Below are positions 33,629-43,554 of a stretch of DNA of 64,000 bases, in pieces; the stretch's first letter is position 1, and the number at the start of each line of letters is the position of its first letter. The notes below the pieces were generated by a model that saw only the letters and a program-made list of their open reading frames with translations, ran no database searches and was not told the origin of the DNA. Location: NCBI GenBank assembly GCA_028703945.1, contig JAQVLW010000009.1, positions 1 to 64,000 on the forward strand, given 5' to 3'. Source of the DNA: Aliarcobacter sp. GTDB taxonomy: Bacteria; Campylobacterota; Campylobacteria; Campylobacterales; Arcobacteraceae. The position numbers and the translations under genes were made by a program.

Positions 33629-35821
33629 TTAAACCTTTTTATGGGGAAGTTTTATTGTAAAAATGACATGATTTTCATCATTTCTTACGGTAATACTTCC
33701 TCTCATTTTTTCTTCAATTATAACTTTTGCCATATAAAGACCAAGTCCTGTTCCATCTTCTTTTGTCGTAAAATAAGGTTCAAAAATTGACTTTATAATT
33801 TTTTCATCAATTGCACCTGCATCATCAATTATCTCTATTGTATTAGAATTTGTAGAGCGTTTAATATTAATATCAATAGTTCCTTTTTGATTTATAGGTA
33901 AATTCTTTTCTACAATCTTATTTTTTGCATTATTTATTATATTTAATAAAACTTGTTTAAACTCATTTTCATATCCATAAATAAGTAACTCTTCATTTTC
34001 ATTTTTATAATTAAAGTTCATTTTAATATTTGAATAAAATACTTGTTTTCCTATGATTTCGTTTATTTCTGTTAAAGCTTTTGAAATAGAAAAAAGTTGT
34101 TTTTTAGTTGAAGGTTTTAAAAAGTTTCTAAAATCAGTTAATGTTTTTGACATATATTTTATTTGAACCATTGAATCATTTACAAACTCTTTTACATTTT
34201 TATCTTTTAACTCTTTTAATAAATAAGAAGTTTGTATATCTTGAACGAGTGCTGATAATTCTACTAAAGGTTCATTCCATTGATGTGCAATTGCTGCAAT
34301 CATATCACCCATTTCAGCTAGTTTACTTTGCTGAATTAAAAATTGTTTTTGTTGAATTCTCTCTGTTATATCATCCATAATACAAACAATTCCACCAACA
34401 CTTCCGTCTATATTTTTATAAACAGCTTTATTTAAAATAATATGTTTCATCTCATTTGAAGTTGTATAAAAAGTAAATTCAGATGTGCTTGTACTAAATG
34501 TATTAAGTAGTTCTTGATCAATTAAAGTATTTTTAGTGGCAATTGGAAGAGGAAAAAAATCAAATGCAGTCTTTCCTATTACTTCATCTCTTGAACAATT
34601 CACTAAAGAAGTGAAACTTGTGTTGCAACCCAAAAATTTGCCCTCAACATTTTTGTAATAAATTGGGTTTGGAATAGTATCAAGAAGCACTTTATCAAAT
34701 TCTATTCTATTTGAAAGTTCAAGTTCAAGTTTTTCTCTTCTTTGAATATTTGCTTTTAAAATTACAACTATGATACTTAATAGTGCAATTATAATTATTG
34801 TTATGATAAAAAACTTCGTATGTTCTTTATAAATTGATGTGGGTTCATTAATAATTATAGGATTTTCAACATACTTATAAACATCTAAATTAAATCTTTT
34901 TAGTTCATTATAATTAAACATATAAAGGTTTGGAGATTTTTCTAAAATAGGAATATCTTTTATATTTTTACCATATAAAATTTCAAGAGCCATTTTAGAT
35001 ACTGTTTCACCTTGTGCAACAGCAGAAGTTAATAAACCTCCTACCATTCCACTATTTAAGTAAAAATCCCAAAGTCCATAAATAGGCACTTGGCTTACTT
35101 TTCTTATTTCTTCAAAACTTTGTTTATAGGTGAAATATTGTCCCGTTGTATCTTTAAACAAGAGTACAAATAAAATTGCACTATTTACTTTTTCAAGATT
35201 TGAAACTTTTGTTTTTAAATCACTTATATCAAGATTATCTGTATATTCAATAGTAAATTTATTTTTGTATTTTTCAATGATTTTTGCTAAATCTTTTTTT
35301 ACAGCAAAACCAGTGGTTGAAGTATCATTGATTATTAAAAGATTTTTTAAATTAGGATGTAATCTAGATATTAATTCAAAGTTTTTTTCTATATCAACTT
35401 CTTCTGCAACTCCTGAAATATTTTTAAAAGTTAATTTATCCAACATATTTTTGTTGTAGTTATTTATTCCACAAAATAAAACAGGTATATTTTTAAATAA
35501 ATAATCATAATATAGTTCCATAAAATCAAAAGCATTATTATCACTAATAATAATTAAATCAAATTCTCTTTCTGCAAATTGTTGTTTATAAAGTTTTGCA
35601 AGATTTGTAAGATATAAAGGATCATCAATTCTTTTTGTATCCATATAAACAGTTGTTAATTCTATGTTTTTATCTGAAGAGAAGTTTTTTTCTATGGTTT
35701 TTGAAATATCATCAGTCCAAATATATCCTTTATGATATGAATGAATTAATAATACTTCTTTTAGTTCATTTGCTTGTAAGAAATTTAAAAAGAGTATGCT
35801 AAATAGTAAAAAATATTTCAT
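33629..35821 (-). CDS. Sensor histidine kinase with a periplasmic substrate-binding-like domain
   Basis: 730 residues. Signal peptide, then a periplasmic region (about 20-330) resembling ABC-type substrate-binding proteins: LLIHSYHKGYIWTDDI, then FDLIIISDNNAFDFMELY and GLWDFYLNSGMVGGLLTSA. A membrane helix at about 337-360 is followed by PAS (about 375-490), a His-containing dimer segment AAIAHQWNEPL and an HATPase with GTGLGLYMAK. A ligand-binding periplasmic sensor next to LutABC and lctP suggests that it senses lactate or a related acid. Confidence 0.88.
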   Translation of the reverse strand: MKYFLLFSILFLNFLQANELKEVLLIHSYHKGYIWTDDISKTIEKNFSSDKNIELTTVYMDTKRIDDPLYLTNLAKLYKQQFAEREFDLIIISDNNAFDFMELYYDYLFKNIPVLFCGINNYNKNMLDKLTFKNISGVAEEVDIEKNFELISRLHPNLKNLLIINDTSTTGFAVKKDLAKIIEKYKNKFTIEYTDNLDISDLKTKVSNLEKVNSAILFVLLFKDTTGQYFTYKQSFEEIRKVSQVPIYGLWDFYLNSGMVGGLLTSAVAQGETVSKMALEILYGKNIKDIPILEKSPNLYMFNYNELKRFNLDVYKYVENPIIINEPTSIYKEHTKFFIITIIIIALLSIIVVILKANIQRREKLELELSNRIEFDKVLLDTIPNPIYYKNVEGKFLGCNTSFTSLVNCSRDEVIGKTAFDFFPLPIATKNTLIDQELLNTFSTSTSEFTFYTTSNEMKHIILNKAVYKNIDGSVGGIVCIMDDITERIQQKQFLIQQSKLAEMGDMIAAIAHQWNEPLVELSALVQDIQTSYLLKELKDKNVKEFVNDSMVQIKYMSKTLTDFRNFLKPSTKKQLFSISKALTEINEIIGKQVFYSNIKMNFNYKNENEELLIYGYENEFKQVLLNIINNAKNKIVEKNLPINQKGTIDINIKRSTNSNTIEIIDDAGAIDEKIIKSIFEPYFTTKEDGTGLGLYMAKVIIEEKMRGSITVRNDENHVIFTIKLPHKKV

Positions 35822-35846
35822 TATTATCCCCTATTTAGCAATTATA

Positions 35847-36434
35847 TCAAGATTTCACGAAAATCACATATCCTGATTTTGGTCCATGAGCGCCAATAAC
35901 CAAAGATTGTTCAATGTCTGCTGTTTTAGATGGACCTGAAATAAATACTCCATAACCAGCATCCTCAAAATCGATTCTTTCATATGCTTCATGCATATTG
36001 TTTAAAAGTTCATTTTCTTCAATTACAATTATGATATTTTGTACAATAAAATATAAAGCTCTATGTCTATTATTTTCATTCTTCATCCAAATTGCACCAT
36101 TTTCAGCAACTGCAAAATTTCCTTTTACCACTGCTAAATCAATATTTTTTAAATCATGGGCATCATCAAAATCATTAGCATTAAAATTACCAACGGAACA
36201 AAAATCAACATCACTTGCTATTTGTTTTTCATCTGGATAAAGAGCTTTTATTGTTTCATCAAGTTTATCTCTTTCAATTACTAAAGCTTTACCACCTACA
36301 CTTTCAAGCATTGTAGAAAAGATTTCAAATTTATTTTCAAATTTGATACCAAAATTTTCATAGCTTGGAAGTTTTACACTTTTTACAATATTATTATCTT
36401 TAATATTTTTTAATATTTTTTCTTTGCTAGTCAT
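35847..36434 (-). CDS. lutC: LUD-domain protein LutC
   Basis: 195 residues, a single LUD domain. AVAENGAIWM and SGPSKTADIEQSLVIGAHGP are the conserved blocks. It is one of three subunits needed for L-lactate oxidation to pyruvate. The start overlaps the lutB stop by 8 bp. Confidence 0.9.
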   Translation of the reverse strand: MTSKEKILKNIKDNNIVKSVKLPSYENFGIKFENKFEIFSTMLESVGGKALVIERDKLDETIKALYPDEKQIASDVDFCSVGNFNANDFDDAHDLKNIDLAVVKGNFAVAENGAIWMKNENNRHRALYFIVQNIIIVIEENELLNNMHEAYERIDFEDAGYGVFISGPSKTADIEQSLVIGAHGPKSGYVIFVKS

Positions 36435-37797
36435 CTAATTCTCCATCTTTGAACATTTCTTTAAAACTTTTTGGAGGCATTTTAGGCAGATCCCTTTGTT
36501 TTCCCCAAACATTTGCTTTGTTGTATAAAATAGAATTTGGTAATTTTGGAACAATTTTTCTTGCCATTTTTCCTACGAAGTCAAATAGTATTGGTTTACT
36601 CATTAGCCAAGCAGTTACTTTCATTGCTATTTTTTTCTTTGGATCAATTAAATTTGCATTTGCTAAATCTTGTCTTAGACTATAAAGTTGTGAATCTAAA
36701 TCAATTTTCACGGGGCAAACATTCGTACATGAACCACATAAAGTACAAGCAAATGGCAAAGAATTATGCTTTTCTGGTTCTTTTTTAGAACCTAAAATTG
36801 AACCAATTGGTCCTGGAATAACATATTCATACGAGTGACCACCACTTCTTCTATAAACTGGGCAGGTATTCATACACGCACCACATCTAATACAGTTTAA
36901 TGCTTTTTTATTTTTTTCAGATGCTAAAAATTGACTTCTATTATTATCAACAATAATAATATGCATTTCTCCACCTTCAATTGGTGCATGAAAATGTGAA
37001 GTATAAGATGTAACTGGTTGTCCCGTCGCACTTCTTGCAAGTAATCTTGTAAACACAGATAAATCTTCAAGTCTTGGAATAACTTTTTCAATTCCCATTG
37101 AAGCAATATGAAGTTTTGGAACACTTGCTCCCATATCTGCATTTCCTTCATTTGTACAAACTACAACACCACCTGTTTGAGCAATTGCAAAATTTACACC
37201 TGTTAATCCTGCTTGTGCAGTTAAAAAATCTTCTCTAAGTGCTGCTCGTGCTGCTCGTGTTAGATAAGTTGGGTCGTAATTTCCTTTTTCAGTTCCCAAG
37301 TGTTCAACAAAAGTATCAGAAACATCTGATTTTTTTAAGTGAATTGCTGGAAGAACGATATGTGAAGGTGGTTCATTTCTTAATTGAACTATTCTTTCAC
37401 CTAAATCTGTATCAATAACTTCAATTCCAAGATTCTCTAAATAAGGATTTAAATGGCACTCTTCAGTTAACATTGATTTTGATTTTACAAGTTTTGTAAC
37501 ACCTTTTTCTTTTAAAATCTTTGCAACAATTTGGTTATGTTCAAGGGCATCAAATGCAAAATGAACTTTTATTCCTTTTTTTGTAGCATTTTTTTCAAAT
37601 TCTAAAAGATAAGTATCAAGATTTGCCATTGTATGAGTTTTTATTTGATTTGCAAATTCTCTTAACTGTTCCCATTCAGGAATTGATTTACTAGCTCTAT
37701 CTCTTTTTTCTCTTACAAACCAAAGTGCTTGGTCATGCCAATGCATTCTCTCATCATTTGCTACAAATTTTGCTGCATTTACGCTGTGACTACTCAT
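36427..37797 (-). CDS. lutB: Iron-sulfur lactate utilisation protein LutB
   Basis: 456 residues. LUD-type region at about 60-290 (GLTGVNFAIAQTGGVVVCTNEG), then two 4Fe-4S motifs, CIRCGACMNTCPV and CTLCGSCTNVCPV, and a C-terminal segment ending in the DUF3390-like tail. It carries electrons in the LutABC L-lactate oxidase complex. It overlaps lutA by 4 bp and lutC by 8 bp. Confidence 0.93.
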   Translation of the reverse strand: MSSHSVNAAKFVANDERMHWHDQALWFVREKRDRASKSIPEWEQLREFANQIKTHTMANLDTYLLEFEKNATKKGIKVHFAFDALEHNQIVAKILKEKGVTKLVKSKSMLTEECHLNPYLENLGIEVIDTDLGERIVQLRNEPPSHIVLPAIHLKKSDVSDTFVEHLGTEKGNYDPTYLTRAARAALREDFLTAQAGLTGVNFAIAQTGGVVVCTNEGNADMGASVPKLHIASMGIEKVIPRLEDLSVFTRLLARSATGQPVTSYTSHFHAPIEGGEMHIIIVDNNRSQFLASEKNKKALNCIRCGACMNTCPVYRRSGGHSYEYVIPGPIGSILGSKKEPEKHNSLPFACTLCGSCTNVCPVKIDLDSQLYSLRQDLANANLIDPKKKIAMKVTAWLMSKPILFDFVGKMARKIVPKLPNSILYNKANVWGKQRDLPKMPPKSFKEMFKDGELDD

Positions 37798-38543
37798 GGT
37801 TTAACTCCTGCAAGAATTTCAACAATATGCATAACTTTTATTGGATTTTTATCTCGGTTTATAATTCCATCCATGTGCATTAAACATGACATATCTGCAC
37901 CTGTCATTATCTCAGCTTTTGAATCTATATGATCTTTAATTCTATCTTTTCCCATAGCAACAGAGATTGCCTCTTCTTGAACACTAAATGTTCCTCCAAA
38001 ACCACAACATTCATCTTCTCTTTTTAAAGTTACAAGTTCAATATCAGATATTGTATTTAGAAGATTTTTTAATTTTGAATCATAAGGAATATTAAGTTCA
38101 CTAGCAGTTGCAAGTTTTAAAACTCTATGTCCATGACAAGAATTATGAACTCCTACTTTAAAAGGAAATGAAACATTAAAATTAATATTTTCAATTTTGA
38201 TAATATCATGGAAAAATTCACAAACTTCATAAATAGAAGCTTTTACTTTATTATAATCTTTGTCATTGTCAAAAAATTCTGCATAATGCTCTTTTACCAT
38301 TGAAACACATGAACCACTAGGAGCTACGATATAATCGAAATCTTTAAATGTTTTTACAAATTCAATAGCTAACTTTTTTACATCTTTAGAACATCCAGAG
38401 TTTGCCATAGGTTGTCCACAGCAAGTTTGATTTAAAGGGTATTCTATTTGTAAACCTTGATTTTTTAGTAGTTTATAGGTTGCTTTACAAATATTTGGAT
38501 ACAACTCATTCATAAAACAGGGAATAAAAAGACCTATTCTCAT
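37794..38543 (-). CDS. lutA: CCG-domain protein LutA
   Basis: 249 residues with two CCG (cysteine-rich) domains: NQTCCGQPMANSGC and DECCGFGGTFS, which bind Fe-S clusters as in heterodisulfide reductase. It is the first gene of lutABC and the lactate locus. A promoter should lie in the 63-bp AT-rich gap upstream. It transfers electrons from lactate toward the quinone pool. Confidence 0.93.
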   Translation of the reverse strand: MRIGLFIPCFMNELYPNICKATYKLLKNQGLQIEYPLNQTCCGQPMANSGCSKDVKKLAIEFVKTFKDFDYIVAPSGSCVSMVKEHYAEFFDNDKDYNKVKASIYEVCEFFHDIIKIENINFNVSFPFKVGVHNSCHGHRVLKLATASELNIPYDSKLKNLLNTISDIELVTLKREDECCGFGGTFSVQEEAISVAMGKDRIKDHIDSKAEIMTGADMSCLMHMDGIINRDKNPIKVMHIVEILAGVKP

Positions 38544-38606
38544 CTACGCTCCTTATTTTTTTATTAACTAATTCTATATTTTATATATGAGATATATATG
38601 ATAATT

Positions 38607-39176
38607 TTATTTTTCCATTAAGATGCTAATATCATTATCTAAATAGTTCTCTCTTATATTTATTTTATTCGATAAACTTTTGCAATAGGTATAAATATCA
38701 GTTATATTTAGTTTTGAAAGTTGATCATTTTTTAATAAATTAAAAATAAATGCTTTTTTTGAAGCGTTGAAACAATTATTTATAAAAATAAAAGCTTCAT
38801 TTTTTTCTAATATATTCATAGCTCCACTACAAATATAATAATCAGCAAAAGGAATTTCATCTTGTAAAATATTTTTAATATAAAAACTTGTATTTAAAAA
38901 TCTTTTTGATGCAATTTCTATCATTTTTTCTTCACAATCAATTCCTATATATGATTTTGGTTTTAAATTATTATCAAAAAGGTAGTTGTAATATTCTGCA
39001 AAACCGCAACCTGCATCTACGATGGTTGATTCTTTTATTTCATTTTTTATAAAACTTGTTAAAACTTCAAATCTTTTATATTGGGTATATTCAGAATTCC
39101 AATGAACTCCTTTTGCACTTATTCCATATTTTAAAATTGTTGATTTATAAAATTTATGATTATCTTTATATGCCAT
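38607..39176 (-). CDS. SAM-dependent methyltransferase
   Basis: 189 residues. Motif I is IVDAGCGFAEYYNYLF, followed by SYIGIDCEEKMIEIA, where the acidic residue binds the ribose. A HWNSEYTQYKRFEVL segment precedes it. The substrate is unknown. It shares one base with the dCMP deaminase-like gene upstream (stop/start overlap), so the two are co-translated. Confidence 0.75.
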   Translation of the reverse strand: MAYKDNHKFYKSTILKYGISAKGVHWNSEYTQYKRFEVLTSFIKNEIKESTIVDAGCGFAEYYNYLFDNNLKPKSYIGIDCEEKMIEIASKRFLNTSFYIKNILQDEIPFADYYICSGAMNILEKNEAFIFINNCFNASKKAFIFNLLKNDQLSKLNITDIYTYCKSLSNKINIRENYLDNDISILMEK

Positions 39177-39613
39177 TATTCAGTGATTTGTTCAATTTGA
39201 ACATGATTGTCTTTTATAAATTTTGATATAACTTCAGAATTTGTATGTTCATAAGCTTTCTCATATACAATTCTTCTAATTCCACTGGCAATTAGATTTT
39301 TTGAACATTCGCTACAAGGTTCAAGAGTTACATAAATTGTAGCACCTTCAATTGAGATTCCTTTTCTAGCTGCCCAAATAATAGCATTCATTTCTGCATG
39401 AATTTCATAAGTTTTTGACCATTCATGGTGATCTTTTGTGTATTCACCATTCCAATGCTCACTACAATTTTTGTACCCAGCTGGAGTTCCATTGTATCCT
39501 GTTGATAATATTCTTCCATCTTTTACAATTACTGCTCCAACTTGTTTTGAAACACATTTTGAAGCTTTTGCAATCTCTTTTGCAATATTTATAAAACTTC
39601 TATCGTTTAACAT
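39176..39613 (-). CDS. dCMP/cytidine deaminase-family protein
   Basis: 145 residues. The zinc site is HAEMNAI with a second motif LEPCSECSKNLI, the classical CDA pattern. SKCVSKQVGAVIVKDGRIL at the start and YNGTPAGYKNC match dCMP deaminase (ComEB type), in which dCMP is converted to dUMP. Cytidine or tRNA deaminase is less likely given length and motif spacing. Confidence 0.88.
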   Translation of the reverse strand: MLNDRSFINIAKEIAKASKCVSKQVGAVIVKDGRILSTGYNGTPAGYKNCSEHWNGEYTKDHHEWSKTYEIHAEMNAIIWAARKGISIEGATIYVTLEPCSECSKNLIASGIRRIVYEKAYEHTNSEVISKFIKDNHVQIEQITE

Positions 39614-39782
39614 TTTATTCCTAAGTAAATTTTTTTTGATTATATCAAAAAGATATTTTAAATAAATAAGTAGGAATTCTATTTGAAACTTAAATAAAGC
39701 TTATTTAAATATACAAAAATATATTTATCAGAAAAAATGTGCTATTATGAGAAAAAATTTTATTAAATTAAAAAGGCTTAGT

Positions 39783-40244
39783 ATGGATTTTAAAGATATC
39801 AAAGAATTAATAAGAGTATTTGATAAGAGTGAACTTAACAAATTAAAGGTTAAAGAAGGTGAATTTGAAATTTCTATGCAAAGAGGTTTTGAAGCTGGAG
39901 TTACAACTGTTACAACATCAGCACCAGTTGCACAAGCTACATATGCTACTCCTGCAGTAACATCAGTACCAGCAATTGCAGAAACTGTAATCGCTCCAAA
40001 ATTAGGTGATATTATTAATTCTCCAATGGTAGGGACATATTATTCTTCACCTTCTCCTGAATCTCCTTCTTTTGTAGAAGTTGGTGCAACGGTTAAAAAA
40101 GGGCAAACTCTTTGTATTTTAGAAGCAATGAAAATTATGAATGAAGTTGAAGCTGAATTTGATTGTAAAATTCTAGAAATTTTAGTTAAAGATGGCTCTC
40201 CGGTTGAATATGATATGCCGATTTTTGTTGTTGAAAAATTATAA
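39783..40244 (+). CDS. accB: Biotin carboxyl carrier protein of acetyl-CoA carboxylase
   Basis: 153 residues from ATG at 39783, chosen because AAGG lies 6 bases upstream and MDFKDIKELIRVFDKSEL is the normal AccB start; an ATG at 39747 would add 12 unusual residues. A proline/alanine-rich linker (about 40-75) leads to the biotinyl domain, with the biotin Lys in LEAMKIMNEV. It carries carboxyl-biotin between AccC and carboxyltransferase. It precedes accC by 9 bp. Confidence 0.93.
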   Translation: MDFKDIKELIRVFDKSELNKLKVKEGEFEISMQRGFEAGVTTVTTSAPVAQATYATPAVTSVPAIAETVIAPKLGDIINSPMVGTYYSSPSPESPSFVEVGATVKKGQTLCILEAMKIMNEVEAEFDCKILEILVKDGSPVEYDMPIFVVEKL

Positions 40245-40253
40245 GAGTTAAAT

Positions 40254-41606
40254 ATGGCAGAAATTAAAAAAATTCTAATAGCTAATAGAGGAGAAATCGT
40301 TCAAAGAGCTGTTAGAACGATTAGAGAAATGGGTAAAAAATCTGTTGCTGTTTATAGTGCAGGTGATAAAAATGCCTCATATTTAAAACATGCTGATGAA
40401 GCTGTTTGTATTGGTGGAGCGAAATCAAAAGACTCATATTTGAATATTCCAGCAATTATAACTGCTGCTGAAATGACAGGTTGTGATGCAATTTTCCCAG
40501 GTTATGGTTTTTTATCTGAAAATCAAGATTTTGTTGAAATTTGTAGATTACATAATATCAAATTTATCGGTCCATCTGTTGAAGTAATGGAAAAAATGGC
40601 CGATAAATCAAAAGCAAAAGAAGAAATGATAAGAGCTGGAGTTCCAGTAGTTCCAGGTTCAAAAGGTTCAGTTCACTCTGTTACTGAAGGTAAAAAAGTT
40701 GCTTTAGAGATTGGTTATCCAATTATGGCAAAGGCTGCTGCTGGTGGTGGTGGAAGAGGAATGAGACTTATTCATGATGAGTCGGAATTTGACCAATTAT
40801 TTATGGCAGCATCAAGTGAAGCATTAGCAGCATTTGGTGATGGAACTATGTATCTTGAAAGATTTATAAATAATCCAAGACATATTGAAGTTCAAGTTGT
40901 TGGAGATTCACATGGAAATGCTATTCATATAGGTGAAAGAGATTGTTCATTACAAAGAAGACATCAAAAAGTTATTGAAGAGTCACCTGCTATCTTATTA
41001 AATGATGAAACAAGAGCAAAACTTCATGACGTTGCTGTAAAAGCAACTAAATATTTAAAATATGAAGGTGCTGGAACTTTTGAATTCTTAGCAGATGATA
41101 AACAAAATATCTTTTTTATGGAAATGAATACAAGACTTCAAGTTGAACATCCTGTTTCTGAAATGGTTTCAGGTATTGATATTGTTGAACTAATGATTAA
41201 AGTGGCTGAAGGTGAAAAAGTTCCACCTCAAGAATCTATAAAATTTAAAGGTCATGCAATAGAGTGCAGAATTACAGCTGAAGATCCAAATTCATTTTTG
41301 CCAAGCCCAGGAAAAGTTACTCAATGGATGGTTCCAGGTGGAAGAAATGTAAGAGTTGATTCTCATGTTTATACAAATTATGTAGTTCCTCCTTATTATG
41401 ACTCAATGATTGGAAAACTTATTGTTTGGGGAAGAGATAGAAATAAAGCTATTAATATTATGAAAAGAGCTTTAGCTGAATTTGAAGTTGAAGGAATAAA
41501 AACTACAATTCCATTTCATCAAAAAATGATGGAAAATGAAGATTTTATTTCTAATAACTATGACACAAAATATTTAGAAAACTACAAAAAACTAGACGAT
41601 TTATAA
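40254..41606 (+). CDS. accC: Biotin carboxylase subunit of acetyl-CoA carboxylase
   Basis: 450 residues. IKKILIANRGEIVQRAVRT is the typical start, the ATP-grasp loop is AKAAAGGGGRGMR, and MNTRLQVEHPVSEMVSGID contains the catalytic Arg and Glu. It carboxylates biotin on AccB with ATP and bicarbonate, the first step of fatty acid synthesis. It forms an operon with accB. Confidence 0.95.
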   Translation: MAEIKKILIANRGEIVQRAVRTIREMGKKSVAVYSAGDKNASYLKHADEAVCIGGAKSKDSYLNIPAIITAAEMTGCDAIFPGYGFLSENQDFVEICRLHNIKFIGPSVEVMEKMADKSKAKEEMIRAGVPVVPGSKGSVHSVTEGKKVALEIGYPIMAKAAAGGGGRGMRLIHDESEFDQLFMAASSEALAAFGDGTMYLERFINNPRHIEVQVVGDSHGNAIHIGERDCSLQRRHQKVIEESPAILLNDETRAKLHDVAVKATKYLKYEGAGTFEFLADDKQNIFFMEMNTRLQVEHPVSEMVSGIDIVELMIKVAEGEKVPPQESIKFKGHAIECRITAEDPNSFLPSPGKVTQWMVPGGRNVRVDSHVYTNYVVPPYYDSMIGKLIVWGRDRNKAINIMKRALAEFEVEGIKTTIPFHQKMMENEDFISNNYDTKYLENYKKLDDL

Positions 41607-41611
41607 GAAAT

Positions 41612-41630
41612 AGAGGTTACCTCTTTTTCT
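41612..41630 (+). terminator. Terminator after accC
   Basis: AGAGGTTACCTCT folds with a short stem, followed by TTTTCTT, 6 bp after the accC stop. Confidence 0.5.
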
Positions 41631-41844
41631 TAAAGCTTAAATTTATCTAAAACTAGATATACTCCGAAAAATTATACACATTTATATGCCCATTCTACTT
41701 TGATACTTAATCAAAGATTCATTTTCATTAAACTGACTTACTTGCAAGACTCAAATTGCGTTTTAATTGTACATTTATGGGTAAGATTTAATCTAAACTA
41801 TATAACCGTGTGTATTTTTTAATAAATATATACTAAGGTAAAAA
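41631..41844. other. Gene-free leader region of the DEAD-box gene
   Basis: This AT-rich gap holds a 7-bp hairpin CTTTGAT/ATCAAAG at 41698-41716 and several TATA-like stretches near 41800. No open frame looks coding. Cold-shock helicases often have long structured leaders; whether transcription starts far upstream is unknown. TAAGG serves as ribosome site (41834-41838). Confidence 0.35.
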
Positions 41845-43554
41845 ATGACTTTTAACGAATTTAATTTCAAAGAACAGTTACAAGACGCTATTGAATCAGC
41901 AGGATTCAAAGAACCAAGTCCAATTCAAGAAGAAGCAATTCCTATTGTTTTATCTGGAAAAGATATGGTTGGTCAAGCACATACAGGTACAGGTAAAACT
42001 GCTGCATTTGGTCTTCCAGTGCTTAATATGATGAAGGGACAAAATGGTGTTGAAGCTGTTGTTATTGTTCCAACAAGAGAACTTGCAATGCAAGTATCAG
42101 ATGAATTATTTAGATTTGGTAAGAATTTAAACTTAAATACAGCAACTGTATATGGTGGACAATCTTATAGTACACAATTAAGAAATATTGAAAGAGCTTC
42201 TATTATTGTAGCAACTCCAGGAAGATTTCTTGACTTATTAAGAGGTGGTAAAATTAATATTAAACCATCATTTGTAATTTTAGATGAAGCAGATGAAATG
42301 CTTGATATGGGATTTTTAGATGATATTAAAGAAATTTTTACATTCCTTCCAGCTGATAGACAAACTTTGTTATTCTCAGCAACAATGCCTCAAGCTATTA
42401 AAAATCTTGCACAAACAATTTTAAAAGATCCTGCTTTTGTTACTTTAACAAAAAAAGATATGACTAATTCTAAAATTACTCAAACATTTTATGTTGTAGA
42501 TGAAAGAGAAAGAGATGATGCATTAATCAGATTATACGATTACAAAAATCCAACTAAATCTATTATATTCTGTCGCACTAAAAAAGAGGTTGATAGACTA
42601 TCAACTTTCATGGTATCTCAAGGATTCATGGCAAAAGGTCTTCATGGTGATATGGAGCAAAGACAAAGAGAAGAGTGTATTAAAGCTTTTAAATCATCTA
42701 AATTAGAGATTTTAATTGCTACAGATGTAGCTGCTAGAGGACTTGATGTTAATGATGTTTCTCATGTATTTAATTACCATTTACCATTTGATTCTGAATC
42801 TTATGTACATAGAATTGGAAGAACAGGAAGAGCTGGAAAAGAAGGTGTTGCTGTTTCAATTGTAACTCCTCATGAGTTTAGAATGTTACAAAAAATTGAA
42901 AAAAATATTGGTGCAAAATTAGAATCAAAAATTGTTCCTGATATTGATTCTGTTAAATTAAAAAAAGTTACAGAATTAAAAAATCAAATTGTTGAACAAG
43001 AAATTCAAGATTACGCATTAGCATTAATTGAAGAATTAAAAGAAGAATTTGATATTTCTACAATTGCATTTAAATTAGCATCTATGATTTCAGCGTCTAC
43101 ATTTGTTCAAGGTAATAATACTATTGGTAAATCAGAATCTGATATTAAAAGACTTATTGAAAATTCAAGTAGATATGATAATGATGGATCAAGCTCTGGA
43201 AGAAATTCAAGAGGTGGTAGAGGTGGAAGATTTGGTGGTTCTAGAGGTGGAGACTCAAGAGGTGGCGATAGAGGTCCAAGACCATCAGGAGATAGAAACT
43301 CAAGAGGTGGAGATAGGGATAGAGCGCCAAGAGGTGACAGACCAGCATCTGATAGAGGTCCAAGACCATCAGGTGATAGAGATAGAGCTCCAAGAAGTGA
43401 TAGACCAGCTGGCGACAGAGCACCAAGACCATCTGGAGATAGACCAGCATCTGATAGAGGTCCAAGACCATCAGGTGATAGACCAAAACCAAGTGGTGAT
43501 AGAGCTCCAAGAGGAGATAGACCATCGGGTGACAGAAGTAGAAAAAGAGATTAA
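41845..43554 (+). CDS. DEAD-box RNA helicase with RG-rich tail
   Basis: 569 residues. Helicase motifs: AHTGTGKTA, PTRELA, TPGR, DEAD, SAT, and HRIGRTGRAG. A second RecA domain ends near 350, a linker runs to about 445, then a low-complexity tail of about 115 residues rich in Arg, Gly, Ser and Asp (repeats like GDRAPRPSGDR). The tail resembles those of CsdA/DeaD proteins, promoting RNA contact and phase separation. It remodels RNA, likely in ribosome assembly or mRNA decay. It is not specifically RhlB or SrmB by motif. Confidence 0.92.
   Translation: MTFNEFNFKEQLQDAIESAGFKEPSPIQEEAIPIVLSGKDMVGQAHTGTGKTAAFGLPVLNMMKGQNGVEAVVIVPTRELAMQVSDELFRFGKNLNLNTATVYGGQSYSTQLRNIERASIIVATPGRFLDLLRGGKINIKPSFVILDEADEMLDMGFLDDIKEIFTFLPADRQTLLFSATMPQAIKNLAQTILKDPAFVTLTKKDMTNSKITQTFYVVDERERDDALIRLYDYKNPTKSIIFCRTKKEVDRLSTFMVSQGFMAKGLHGDMEQRQREECIKAFKSSKLEILIATDVAARGLDVNDVSHVFNYHLPFDSESYVHRIGRTGRAGKEGVAVSIVTPHEFRMLQKIEKNIGAKLESKIVPDIDSVKLKKVTELKNQIVEQEIQDYALALIEELKEEFDISTIAFKLASMISASTFVQGNNTIGKSESDIKRLIENSSRYDNDGSSSGRNSRGGRGGRFGGSRGGDSRGGDRGPRPSGDRNSRGGDRDRAPRGDRPASDRGPRPSGDRDRAPRSDRPAGDRAPRPSGDRPASDRGPRPSGDRPKPSGDRAPRGDRPSGDRSRKRD
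43200..43545 (+). repeat. Degenerate tandem repeat encoding the helicase tail
   Basis: Short units built on AGAGGTGGAGA, AGACCATCAGG and GATAGAGCTCCAAGA recur many times, all in frame, encoding RGG and PSGDR units. Such repeats can change in length by recombination. Other frames through it lack stops by chance, producing false genes. Confidence 0.6.

Noticed and set aside
34141-34380. Plus-strand small open frames inside the kinase, dehydrogenase and lut genes
   Set aside because: They lie antisense to strongly conserved domains and have no ribosome sites; they are shadows.
39747-39782. Upstream ATG for accB
   Set aside because: It would add 12 residues not seen in AccB families, and the ribosome site AAGG sits before 39783.
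41631-41844. Small RNA gene in the accC-helicase gap
   Set aside because: One 7-bp hairpin and no clear promoter-terminator pair; more simply a leader region.
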